Assembly (NCBI GenBank): GCA_025526995.1
Contig: JAHLKG010000027.1
Location: forward strand, 310,001-374,000
Source of the DNA: Powellomyces hirtus
Taxonomy: Eukaryota > Chytridiomycota > Chytridiomycetes > Spizellomycetales > Powellomycetaceae
Direction: 5' to 3'
Length of the DNA stretch: 64,000 nt
Positions 35,801 through 48,200 of the stretch are shown here, one piece after another. The stretch's first letter is position 1. Each line of letters starts with the position of its first letter. Below the pieces are notes generated by a model. It saw nothing but the letters and a program-made list of their open reading frames with translations, had not been told where the DNA came from and made no database searches. Made by a program: the position numbers and the translations under genes.

Positions 35801-38443
35801 ATATTCTTCTCTTTTTGCAACTGCGACATTTCAATCACGTTCATGTCGCCCTCTTGAACAGAGTCGTGGCGGGGGGGAGTCTCCCGCAAAATCTCCTCAT
35901 CCGCTTTGGAAGCGATTTGGATGAAGACTTCTTCAAGAGAAGTCACTGAAAGACCCCAGCTGCGTATGCCGTAGCTTCCACTGGAAGTTTCCAAGTCCAT
36001 CAAAAGATCTGAGTACCGATGTCGTTGTTTACTGGGTAGTCGGAAGGTGATCTCGCGTAAAGTTTCGGTTCCCATCACGGCACCCGGGACGTTGGCAAGA
36101 ATGGCGTTAGTGATCAATGAGCTATCGTATCCATCATTGCGTATGACCGTCAGCGTGTATCCAACGCCGAACGAGCGTTTCAGGAAAGATGGAGTCCCGA
36201 CAGCCTTCAGCTTTCCGGAGGCAAGGATAGCGATTCGGTCTCCCAGGTAATCTGCCTCATCCATGAAATGTGTCGTAAAAATAACTGTTCGCCCTTGCTT
36301 TTCCCGATTTACAATGTCCCAGATGGCGCGGCGTGAAAGAGGGTCCATGCCGGAGCTCGGTTCATCCAAAATAATTGTGCGAGAACCTCCGATATACGCA
36401 ATGCCGACGCTCAGCTTTCGTTTTTGCCCGCCGGAGAGTGTGCTGGTGAGACTATTAACCTTCTCAATGAGATCGCAGCTTACAATTGCCTCTTGGACAG
36501 CGCGGTTGACTTGACCCACTGGCACGCCTTTCAAGTGAGCAAACAGCTCCAAGGTTTGTCGACAGGTCAGGCCATCCCATAGAACATCGTGCTGGGGGCA
36601 AACACCCAGCGTATCTTCAGAGGTGCTGGCGCGCTGGCGCCCAGCAAGGCTTGAACGGCCGCGAATGGTAAATGAGCCGGTAGAAGGAGGAAGGAGCTGA
36701 GTGATCATCGAGATGAGTGTGCTCTTGCCCGCTCCATTCTTGCCGAGCAAGGACAAAACCTGTCCTTCATATGCCTGCAAATGCAAGCCGTCTACCGCGA
36801 CGTGTTGTGAGTTGGCCCCCGCCTGCCGGAATATTCGTGTTAGACCGTTGATAGAAATGCCGACGGGTAGATTTGGCCCGGCTTCCTCAACAACAGCGTC
36901 TGAATCTTGATATACAGGCCTCCCGTTCCAGTAATTGCTATCGTCATGCGAAGATTGTCCCACCCAGTAGTCAAGGGTAAAGAGGAAGTAAAAGGGTTTC
37001 GCAACTCCGTACTCTCCGGGGATCACATTGGAGAGGTACCAGCCGATAAAGAAATAGAGCGGAATTGTTGCGAGTGTTGCGATGAACGTAGTTAGGAACG
37101 AAATGCCCTCAACATTCTCTGCAAAAGACAAGAGGAGGTTAGAGGTCAGTCGCGAGCATTGATAAAAAAAATTAAAAAATACCTGTCCAGGTTGACAAAG
37201 TGAGACCGTCGAACTGTCCTTCCTTTCTGGCTATTATTCTGTGAGAAAAGATGAAGCCGAAAGGAGAAAGGAAACACAGCAAAGCTTTCACCAAGCCGGT
37301 CATGTCCGCAAAGTATTTTGCATTGATAATTGTCTCGACGATAGCAGCTACTGTGAGGATAGCGACAGAAGCAAGCCCTGCAGAGCGCGCCGAGGATAGG
37401 AAGGACTCCAGTACGAAGCACAACCCAATGCAGGAAACCGCGGTCGCGAGTATCCAAAGGAGAATGATAGGTAGCGATGTGGTTTCGTAAACGACAAGCT
37501 TCAGTATCACAGCACAGAGTGCATAGACAGGCAGATATATCACAGCGTAGGTAAACAACCAGCTGAGATTATACGCGATCGGCGACAGTCCCATCATCAG
37601 CATTCCTTCCCTGATTCTTGCCTCTTTCTCCGCGACCATGTCGGATACAAGCGAATAGACGAGAGGTATGAACATCGTCGCCAGCATGCCACCGATAAAC
37701 TTCTCAGTAAATTCAAAGATGATTCCGCGAATGTTGGCCGATTCGAGTTGTTTGAAAAGAACTTTGGGAGGCGGAGTGGAGGTGCTCTTGCCCAGGGCAC
37801 TGTTGATCATGGCGTGCTCAACAAGACCTTGCATGTCCGCAACATATTCGGCAGTAGAGATCGTTGGATCTTGCGAGGAATATGTCTTCGCGAACAGGTG
37901 GTTGCTGTCGTCGACCAACAGCTCGTATGAGGGAGAATCGGATCCGAACACGACGCCAGCAAGACAATCATTGTCCCGACAGAAGCGAGATAGATCATTC
38001 CGGGATGAAAAGCTGCGTATGTTGGCATCTGGTAGGCCAGTATGGGCGATGAAAGCACTTGCATTGCTTGAACCGGCTGGTGCCCTGAATTGGATTGACA
38101 GTGATAGGGAGAAAGGGAGACGGAAGTGTGAGAATTCTGCTCCCGTCGTGTGGCGCAGCGCGTCAGTCACATGAGAGGCTTAGACTCTCGTGCAAGCTTA
38201 CCAAGCAAGCGGCCCGTATTTGCTGACTGGATATTTCTTCAGCCAAACATCAAGTTCCAGTGCAAGTGAGGTGTCAATGTCGACCGCTTGAGCGGTAGAC
38301 TGCCTGAAAAGGTAAAGGACAAATGCCACGATTGCAAGTGGGATTCCGATCGCGAGACATATGGATTGAGCCATCCCGTGCCTCTTGAGGAGAAGGTTTT
38401 TGCGAACCAGGGCAAGGGTGGGTCTGAAGATCATGTCGGGCAT
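32829..38443 (-). CDS. ABCA-type full lipid transporter
   Basis: Four exons, 38443-38202, 38084-37183, 37118-34177 and 34121-32829, close in phase to 1,792 aa. Order: first membrane helix (ICLAIGIPLAIVAFVLYLF), a large first extracellular loop, membrane helices at 37.2-37.7 kb, NBD1 (Walker A LLGKNGAGKSTLI, signature LSGGQKRKLSVGIA, Walker B TIILDEPSSGMDP), the second membrane half with its own loop, then NBD2 (LLGPNGAGKTTTMTI, LSGGNRRKVSVGIA, AILIDEGSTGMDP). This is the ABCA arrangement, used for moving phospholipid or sterol across membranes. In NBD2 the Walker B reads DEG rather than DEP, with the catalytic Glu kept. Unusually, NBD2 is followed by about 250 residues with further hydrophobic segments (FGGGLFMGLAYFLMGLFVGL, VVRWVAMVLTAPLLVLGHLL). 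The neighbouring giant gene 2 encodes a lipid-carrier-like head, hence a possible functional link. Confidence 0.93.
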
Positions 38444-39194
38444 GCGGTTGAAAGAGTTGGAATGGGCGCAGATAGAGCGTTGAGATTTGTACGAGTGATT
38501 TAGTGATTCTGGGGATCCATGGGGAACCCATCCCGTTTTTAAAAGACCGGCTTTGTCGGATATATCATTTCCGGTGCCCTCCCCTGACAGCAAATTTACA
38601 TGACACAACGATGCATGTTTCATGTGCAAATACATGTATTGCTGTGTGTATCTGCGTGCCAAGATAGCGCTGCTACCATAATAAATGGACAAATGTGGTT
38701 CTGCCAAGACGATTGCGGCCTTGGCCAGCCCACAGCCTACATCCCACCGGCATTTTTGTGTGCTTACTGACTCGGAGGTCAACAGTCTCCGTCCAATTTG
38801 AGCTCTAAAATGACGCGTTGGAGACTTCACACTGGACGAGTGCTGCCGCGATGCACGTGCTACCAGCTAGCGCGCATTTTTCGGTGTGTGAGAACTCACG
38901 GGCGCCTAGCACTATCGATGGTGTGATGCGGTTGCGACATGTACTGTACTACGTGGGTGTGTGTTCTTGGCACAAAGGCTCAGCGCCAAGAATTCTTCAA
39001 TTCCCCTTGCGCGGTTGTTGGCGACGCTGCGCCATACGCGACTCCGAAATCGCCATTCTTCACCGCATACTTTTCACAAAATCTCACGCACTTAATACCG
39101 TTTACAGCGTTCGTGTACATATATTTCACTAACGCCCATGCACATGCGGGTCTTGCATAAGAGCTAAAGGATAAATAACTGTGGCGCATAAGAA
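38444..39194. other. Spacer between giant gene 2 (3' end) and the ABCA gene (5' end)
   Basis: A 750-bp interval with no recognisable gene. It should contain the ABCA promoter and the 3' region of giant gene 2. The segment next to the giant gene carries a tandem repeat. Confidence 0.5.
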
Positions 39195-39216
39195 CTAAGG
39201 GATAAATAATTGTGGC
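39155..39216. repeat. Two 31-bp tandem repeats across the stop codon of giant gene 2
   Basis: GCATAAGAGCTAAAGGATAA... (39155-39185) is repeated as GCATAAGAACTAAGGGATAA... (39186-39216) with three differences. The stop codon of giant gene 2 (39195-39197 on the minus strand) lies in the second copy, so the duplication covers the last coding bases and the start of the 3' UTR. Confidence 0.85.
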
Positions 39217-42200
39217 GCGGTAACACTTTTCACGGAGGACAACCCTGCCCAATTGGTTGCCCGGACACTATGCCACACCGGGCTCGCTGTTGCTGTGATA
39301 TTGGCAACAAACCCTGCTGGCTTTCCGGGCCCAGATATGTCACAGCTCGTGGTTGTCCCGTTTGAAATTACTGTCCAGTCAAGGACGTTGGTCCCTCCCT
39401 GGGTCGTGCCCACTGCAACCTCATATTGGCTTATGGCAGTACGAGGATCGGTGAAACCGCTGAAAGAAACCGTTCGTCCAGAGTTGCTTGCAGTTACTTG
39501 AGCGTTCGAAACATCGGGAGGGAGTGTGGTTACAATTGTCAGGGCAGTCGCCGAAGTGTTCAGCAAAGCCCCATTGTATGCCGAAACGGTAAAGTAGACG
39601 TTGTGAAGCGTGCTCAGATCTTGCGGCAACGTGACCGACACATTTCGTTTTGTAGTCAGTGTCGACGGGAATAAGTCCTGAGCGCCACTCGTGCTTCCCA
39701 TCGAATAAATATAGTAGGCCACATCACTCTGCTTGTCTGCGGCCTGCCAATCTGCGGTGATGGTCTTGTTGGAGAAGGCCGACACGTATTTTCCGTCTTT
39801 TGTAAAGGAGATCTTGCTCAGAGTGGGCGGTGTCTGGTCGATTGTGATTCGCTCGGTCCAAACCATTTTGGACAAGCCAGCTTTATTGACGGTGTTGAGG
39901 CCAAAGAAGTACGATTTGGGCGTCTCGTCGCGGGGTGGAAGGACGGAACCGGGGAGAGCGGCGCTGTTATTGACGGGAACTGGGATTGGCGCGCACATTG
40001 TCGAGAGGCCCGTCGGCGCATAGCCGGACAGACACTGGCAATAATGTCCACCAATGGTGTTGACACAGCTCGTAGACCGGAAGTCACAGTCGCATGTCTC
40101 TGTAGCGGCCTCGTCGATGTCCTCACAGGTCCGGGACAAAGCGGAGAATTGGTAACCGTCGTTGCACTGTATAGTGTATTTCTCTGTTGAAGCAGTCGGG
40201 TCGGAGATGCATCGTCCGTTCGCGATGTTCTCATAGCCACTTCCCGAGCACCAATCGATCTCCACACAAGTCCGTTTGATAGTGTGAGTGTCATCAACGA
40301 AGCACCATGGCAAACCCTGAGGGTCATCAAGCGCAGTGCACTCGGTGTGCAGCGATCCGCGGTAGTAGAAGGGGAATTTGCACGCCTGGTTGCTGATAGT
40401 GGCCCGGCTAGCACAGAACTCTGAAACCGCGAGAGGGTCCGACAATGTCGTGTTTGAGGCAATCGTACACCATGGCGCTTCGAGAGCCACCCTGAATGTC
40501 GCACCCCCGAAGGTGTCGTAGCCGTAAATGGGAGCTTGAGTTATCCTGTCCCTCTTGTAGCACGTCGAAGCCGGTGAAAGCAGGGCGCCTGGGACGACAT
40601 TGGGCAGACAAATGCAGGCTGGAGGTTGATTGAAATACAAAAAGAAAGGCAACAAATTCTGCTTGCAGAGCTCAGCACATTGGTGGACCAGAATATTGAT
40701 CTGATAAAGCGCCTTGGGGAATGCGGACAGAATCTGCCGAGCGATAGCTTCACTGCCATGTTCAGTTTCCGGCGGGTGAATACTCAAAATATTTTGGACT
40801 GCTCCAGTTAAGAGACCCCAGTTGTAACATCCCTGAAACGAGTATGTGAGAGCTGTGTTGGGAGCGTTTGGAAGCGGTCCTGGAGCGCAAGGAGAATAGA
40901 CAGTTCCGTTGACAGTAACTGGTGCATAACACCTGGCGGACGACACAGTAGTACGCTGAATCATCGGCCGAACTGCGGTTTCACAATATGTGCCGGTCCA
41001 TTTCGAAGGGCAGGAGCATGTATTGGTTCCCACGCATGAGCCTCCATTCTGACACCCAGGGCTGCACTGTCTGGTCCCAACTGATTCGAGATCCAGCCTG
41101 AAGTTTCCGGGTTTTGAAGATAGGATAGCAAGGAATACATCAGACCCCACGGCGCTTGCAACATTCAGTTGACAGGTAGACGCTCGCGTGGCGGTACACT
41201 TGGCCACCGAAAGAGGTGTTGTGGAGGCACAACTTGCAAACGCCACAAGCCAGATTCGGGGCGCGATAGCTGGACTGAAGGTGACGGTAGCAAGGAGCTT
41301 CTGCACGGTGTTTTGGAAATTGTACCACATTGCAAATTGAGGTGCTCCCGTCATTTTTGTCGTGCGCGGATCAGTGTCGTAATTTGTAGCCGGGAAGGTT
41401 GAGGAGATAGATGTTCCGATGGCGAGCGGGGCACTATGCTGACATCCAATTCCGGATGGTGTCCCAGGAGGTGTACATTGCTCTGGAAGGAATCCTGAGC
41501 CGATCGTTCCCAGCGGGCATGAGCATGTGTATGCCCCGAATGAGTCTATGCAGGTTGCGCCAGGTGAGCAGCGATGTGTTCCAGCAAGACATTCATTGAT
41601 ATTTTCACACGTCCGGTTGTTGGCAGAAAGTTTGAATCCAGGGTAGCAATTGCATGCATAGTTCGGCGTCAACGCGGTGTTCCCAGCGTCGGTGCCGGGG
41701 GGCAGATTATTCACGCAAGAGCCAGTAATGCCACACGGGAGGCTGGCACACTTGTCCTCACTGAAACATCCGATCGTGTCCGCAGTGGAAATAGTTGATG
41801 CGTAAGGAAACCCGCTAAACCCGTCCGGACATGCGCATTCGTAGCTCCCAGGAAGATTGATGCAGGCGGCTCCAACAGCGCAGACAGTGGTATTGGTAGC
41901 AGAAGAATCGCATTCGTTGACGTCCTCACAGACAAACCCGTCTCCCGTGTATCCCGGCGGACATGTGCAGGTAAAGGGCAGCTTAGAAACGTCGTAAACA
42001 CGTGGGGAAGGATTGGGAGTCGGGGTGCTGATAGGGATACCAATAAGCTCCGAAACCGAAGAGAGTGACAGCACTGCGCTAGTGGAAGTCGGAGAGGGTT
42101 CTGTGGAGGAAGTGCTGGTCGTGTTGTCGTTGGTGTTTACGACTTCGGTGATATCGGGAGGGCTGTTCTCGCAAGTTGCCAGCGCGTGACAACCGCCTTC

Positions 42201-45200
42201 TTCGGGACCTAGCTCGCACCACTGATAAATGTAGGAAGATGCAGGCATCGTAGCGTGGGTCAAGTTTGTGATTGAAAGGATGCCAAGGCGGGAGAGCTGG
42301 GTATCGGTTGAGGAGACAGTTTGGGACCACTCGGACGGAAGACACGGGATCCCATCCATTCCACAAGATGCCGTCCAGTTAGCCTCAATGCGGGTCAAGG
42401 GAATGACATCACAGTCGTCAGCATTGTTCGACACACAGATCTCATAATGATCAATGCCAGACTCTGGGTCACCAAAGAGATCACCGAAGTTGGATGGATT
42501 GTTCAAAGATGTGGGCGTGATGGTTGAACTGACTACCATGCCAGTGGGAGCAGACAAAGGTGTCACCGACCAGAGACGAAACCTAGCGCCAACTTTGGGT
42601 ATTCCACGAATGGTGTTGGTACCGACAGTGAGGGGAGGCAAGAAGGTAGTTCCCACAACGTTTCCATTGTCATCGGAGACAGAGATGACGGTCCCGTCAG
42701 GACGAATCTCGAAGGTGTAGGTCAAAGCGTTGGTTGTTGGATCCAATGATATGGCGAGCGGGCGTCCCCGAATCGCTTTTTCACCGTAAATTAACGACCA
42801 TGTGTAGACAATTGGCACACCTGTGTCGGGCTTGATCAAAATCTGAACTCCAACGGCATTGTGGTCGGCCGCCGCATTCAGGAACCAGTTCCGCTGTACA
42901 GCGAATGACTTTTCCGGGACATTGTCATGCGTGTCAGACAGGAGAATCGAGCTCACGGCTCCCCGCGCGGAGGATGCCTGCATTCGGAACGCGTACTGCT
43001 TGCCACTGGCATACGTCTTCTGGAGCACCTCACAACCACGAATGAGCGTTGGGGTAGTGGCGTCTGACTGGGCATGGAGAGTTAGGGCAGAGGTAATGAA
43101 TGTCGCACATCCCGAGACAAAAAGCATGGATGAATTTCCAGTGCCAAAGTCTGACGGAAACCCTGTGGTAACACCCCACCGACTGTCTACGTCACTCGAA
43201 CCGAAATTGTCGTGGGTAGCTGGTACCATGTTGTTCTCGACGAATTCGCCCCATGTCAAGTAAATGGAATCATTTGAGGAGGTATACCGAAAGGTCGCTG
43301 ACGGGTCAGAACCTTGCCGCAATGTGCCGGTGATTGGCGGGCTTGTGTCCACGTGCATAGCGTTGCTGGACCCGAAGGCGGACAGGCCTGCTTGGTTGAT
43401 CGCCTTAACAATAATGAAGTGTGTTCCTGCGTCCCCGAGAGGAGCCGCAATCGAGACATTGGTGGCATTAAGATCGCCGATGGGCGTGAAAGGGACAGTA
43501 AGGGAATCGGGGGTTCCAATGGCGGCCGCTACGGGATCAAAGTCGGCACGGCGTCTCAGGGTACCGTTTTGTGCTGGCTGGGTGACGATCGCATACTGAA
43601 CTTCGTTAATGTCTTGAAGAGGAAAACATATTAGAGCGGGTATGGATGATGAGCATTTGGAAATGGTCCTTGACTTTACCTGAGCCAAAACCACCCAGCG
43701 CGATCTGAACTCCACCTGACGATGGTTGCCAGTTATCCGATGCATCGTCTTCGGCCTGACCTGGGAAGATCACAGCAACAGGCTCTGGTTCCGTTGCATT
43801 CACGACAAATCCAAGCGTAGCCCCGTAGACTGCTTGAGAGTTCGTGTCGGTTGCGCGCACAAAGCCGTAGTAAGTGGTGTTTCCCTCGTTAGTCGTAGTA
43901 AGCGAAAGATTGACAAAGGTATGCGAATCAGCGGTTGAAGACACTTTGGTAAACGGTACGATGAGATTAGAAGCATTTTTGGGATCGGTGTCGTTGGCCA
44001 AAGCTACATGGATTTCCAGCGGGGACCAAATTGACGTAAAGTGACTCCAGAGAATCCTGACTGAAGAAGACGAGGTCTGAGCGGTGGCGTTTGTCATATT
44101 GTTGCGATTGTCAAGCACGACCGTGCCAATCGTTGGGGGCTGCCTTTGACCAACAGAGAAACCGGGCGAGAAACTTGTAACAATGTCGCCCGTGCACGAT
44201 GTGGCATTGACGGTGATGAAGTACATTGTGTAGAGCTGCAGCGGGCTGGTCAATTCGATCTTGAAGCTCCTCGCCAAGCCAGCGTCCGTCCAGCTGAGAA
44301 TGGTTGATGCCTTCGCTTCGTCCCCTACAATACATGTAACAATTGGTCAAATGAATCAAGGTGCACTTTGAGTTGCTTATACTGTTCTTACAGTAACTAG
44401 TCCCGACCGCGTATTTGTAGTTTGAAACAAAGCAGCTTTCTGTAGAAAAGTCTTCCCAAGAACCCGCGAGAGTAAGTGGGTCCGTCTGCTCGCTGGTCTG
44501 AGAGCCAAACACGACCCCATCATAGACGGGGGCTGGTCTTGCCGGAGAGTAGGTGATGGTGATAGGTTCTGTTTCTCCGCGGATGTCTGAGCCGACTCCA
44601 GCGCTATTGTATGCTTCCACACTCGCAATGTAAGAATGTCTGGGTTGCAGGTCAAGTCCGGTTGCCATCACGACATCTTGCGTGGTCGTTTCCTCGTAAA
44701 CGACCTCCAAAGTGACATTATCGTAAATCATCCAGTGGTACTCCACAATTGGGCAGGGATGGGAGAACTTCCAACCAGCAGAAAAGATATTGCGTTCTTT
44801 CTGGAACGGCGAAGTTGATCCCTCACTGCCAATCGGGATGTGATACACGGAAATGGCATTGGGTCCATGCACTACGGATCCAACCGGGGAACTCAGTGTC
44901 CGAGTCATCTGCCCGGCTTTGTTGGTGCCGATTATCAGCGCTTGAATCATGACTCCCCACCGCGGCATATTTGGCGTCAATTGGAAACTTGCCGCCGTAA
45001 CATTGCCAGGGAATTGTTGCCATGTGGCGTAAACATTTTTTCCTTGATCCTCCTTGATCATGACTTCGTATGACTCCATTCTGCTCTCCAAGTCCGTGAA
45101 TGCGCCCTCCCAAGTAACGTGTACCGTTGAACTGGAGCGTACGCAAGTCGCCAAAGTGGAATTATCGATAGAGAGTGACCGGTTTTCATGCCGCGAAGTC

Positions 45201-48200
45201 GGAAGCGCGGTCACAAAGCGGATGAGATCAGGATTTACGGTCGGTGCAGTTGCGTCGATAATGCTGGAGGCAAAAGCCGAGGAGCTTTGACCGGCCCCGT
45301 TGGTGGCCGTAAGAGTAACGTGAAACACTTGACTCGCGGTCTGCAACCAAGCAAAGTTCGGGTTGAAGCTGTAGTGGTTCTTTCCCTTGACATTTTGAGC
45401 AGCTACAAGTTCTGTTCCTCCTTTGGCCGTTCCCAGACTTATAGTGACCGAGGCCACTCCGCTCTCTTCATCGGTGAAGTTTGACCAACGGCAATCAAAT
45501 GATCTTCCCCTCGCAACTACGTCCCTGCACTGGAAGAAAGTGGGCAGGGACGGGGCAGTTGCATCAACTACCAGGACATCAGAAGTTATCGCACTTGAGG
45601 TGGAGGTCACCCTGGTGTCGCCAACCAAACATCGAGCAAACATAGCCAAGCCCTGAGAAGCAGTTGAAAAATCGACCGAGTAAGCAAGCTTGAGATTTGG
45701 GACCGAGATGGGCTGGGTGGAATTCGCTTCGAAGAGACTGGTTGGCATGACTGGATCCTGTCCGACGGTAAGATTCATCTGATCGAAGCCGTCACTGCCA
45801 GGTCCACTAAAGGCATCGCAGATGAGACTGAGCTGTTTGGCATTCTGAGCGCTCACGTATTGTGGTCCTGATCCCAGGTTTGGTTCGCCAAAGATAAGCA
45901 CGGGAAGTTTCGATGACTCTGTAACAAGTCGGAAGCCTGGCGCTACAGCAAAAACAGATTCGGTAAACGTTTCCGGTCCCGACGTTCCAAAGGTTCCTTT
46001 GACTGTCACAAAGTATGTGCTGTTCGAGTTTAAGAATGATAAAGGCATGTTGATGAGCCCTGGCCTCGTCTTCGTAGGGTATGCCATATATGCCGAAGTG
46101 TGAGGAACGACATCCGTGGCGTTTGGCTGCGTTCCAAGTGCCCAAGTGTAGAAAGCGCCTGGGAAAGGGTGCTTGAAACTGGTGAATGACGCCATCACGA
46201 AGTCCTTCTCGAGCTGCAGCTGCATCTCAACCATGCTGGTTCCGCCGTCGTAAACAATCCCAGGTTTCGGCCCTTCTATGATTGTCACGCAGCCAGCAAA
46301 TTCAGGTTCCGACTGCAGACCAGCGATATTTTCTCCGTAGACAAGCATGCAGTACGTGTCGGTGTAATTGAGAGGATGATTGATGGAAGCGTACGTCTGG
46401 GTTGGTTCGATTTTCGCATATGTTCCGTTCGTGTAGTCAAACAAAGAGGTCGAGTTCTTCCCAAAAGCCACATAGATGGTGGTCACTGGCTTCGTCCGCT
46501 TTGCGAATTGGAACCAGCCAAGCAATCGGTCATCGACCGTTGTGACGGTCAATGAGGGGGATCCGACGCTGGCTACGCCAACTCCACTGGCAATGAGGGA
46601 AGGACTCACGGTCGCAATATCAATCTCAAAGTTCATCTGGGTTTGCAGGCCTGCATTGTTGAGAGCGGCAACTGAGATCGTATACACATTGTCTTCTGTC
46701 AGCGGAGGATCGGAAACGATTTCGCATCCGGCATCGCTAACAGTTGTAGTGACAGAAGATACGAGGTTCCCGTCCACGTCGCTTACTGTGCATGTGGTCG
46801 AGTTGGCAAGCAAGCCAGAGTCGGGGTCTGACCACTCCCATCCAATGAAAAGAGTCGCAGGAGTTGAGACATATGTTGTCTCACCAAAAACCGATTCGTT
46901 CAGGTAAGTCAGATAGGACAGAAGAGGAGGTGTGCTGTCCACCAGAACAGTGTTCGTGGTTGTTTGCGCAAAGTTTCGGTTTCCGGCATTGTTGTAGGCC
47001 GTTACATTGCAGTAGAATCTCATTCCATCTCTGAGTGGCGATCCGTAAATCAAGCCTCCAGGTCTGAGTGGCAAAGCTGTATCAATGATGCTTTCAGGAT
47101 AGATCGTCACTCCCGAGTCCGCGTTGTAACAGGACACTGTGTATCTGCTGAGGCCAGACTCGTGATCGGCTGACTCGGTCCATGAAACACGGATGTAGTC
47201 GGTTTGGCTTTGGTACCCGGGGACCTTGCCGCTCAGAATGGTAGCATTCAAAGGCGTGGGGGCGGAGAGGTCAATGATAGTTCCAGAGCTACTCGCAGTA
47301 GACGCTTTGGCGTTTTCGCCGGCGTTGGACCAGCCTCTGACATTTGCGAAGACCAAGGAGTTTTGCTGCAGAGTTCCGTTGCTCACTGATAAGCAAACGC
47401 TCGAATCAAGCCGGCCTACGGTGGTCCAGTCGATAATGTCCGTTTGACCCGGGAGCGTGCCGAAGGATACATCGTAACGCCCAACACCAGTAACTGAGTC
47501 GATCCATCCCGTCCAAGAGACACACAGTTCAGACTCGATATCCACGAAATCAGCACTGTCGCCGAGGGTCAAGCCATCATAGACAATCCCAGGGCTCGGA
47601 GGATAGAAGCTCACGACCAGCGGGAAAGGAGAGGTGGAAACGTGGAAGTTTCCAGCGTAATCTTCGACTTGAAGCTGGCCGTAGATCAGCTTTCCGGCCA
47701 ATGAGCTGTCGATGGCAAAAGTGTACGCGCTCAAGGGGTCCACGGCTGGGTCAAACCTGACATACGGGGCGTATCGCGGAGTGTAGCCGTCTCCAAGCCC
47801 AACGCTAAATGATCGCACGCCCGCACGGTCATCCGCGTAGGTAAAGGTAAGGTCAATGTCTCCGAGAACGGCTCCTTGTTCAATGGAAATATAGCCAATG
47901 GGAGGTGTGACATCGACAAGGTACCCGCGCTTGCATGAAACTGATTTGAGTCCAACCCAATTGGTCGCTTGGACGCAGATTGTATGATTGCCTTCGGGAA
48001 GCGAGTATCCGTCCAAAGTCATGAGCACATCACCACCCGCCGATGGAGTCGCTGGAATGAATGGCGTCCATGCTTTGAAAGGGACCCATGTGTTGAAATC
48101 GGTCGGGACTGCAGTCTCGCTGGTATTGATGCTCGGACCAATTGCAAAGTTCCACGCCGCAATGTCAGTTTCGTTGTCTCGGAAGGAGTTGAAGTTGAAT

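Noticed and set aside
32955..37000. Plus-strand frames across the ABCA gene
   Set aside because: Antisense shadows; the minus strand shows both complete ABC cassettes.
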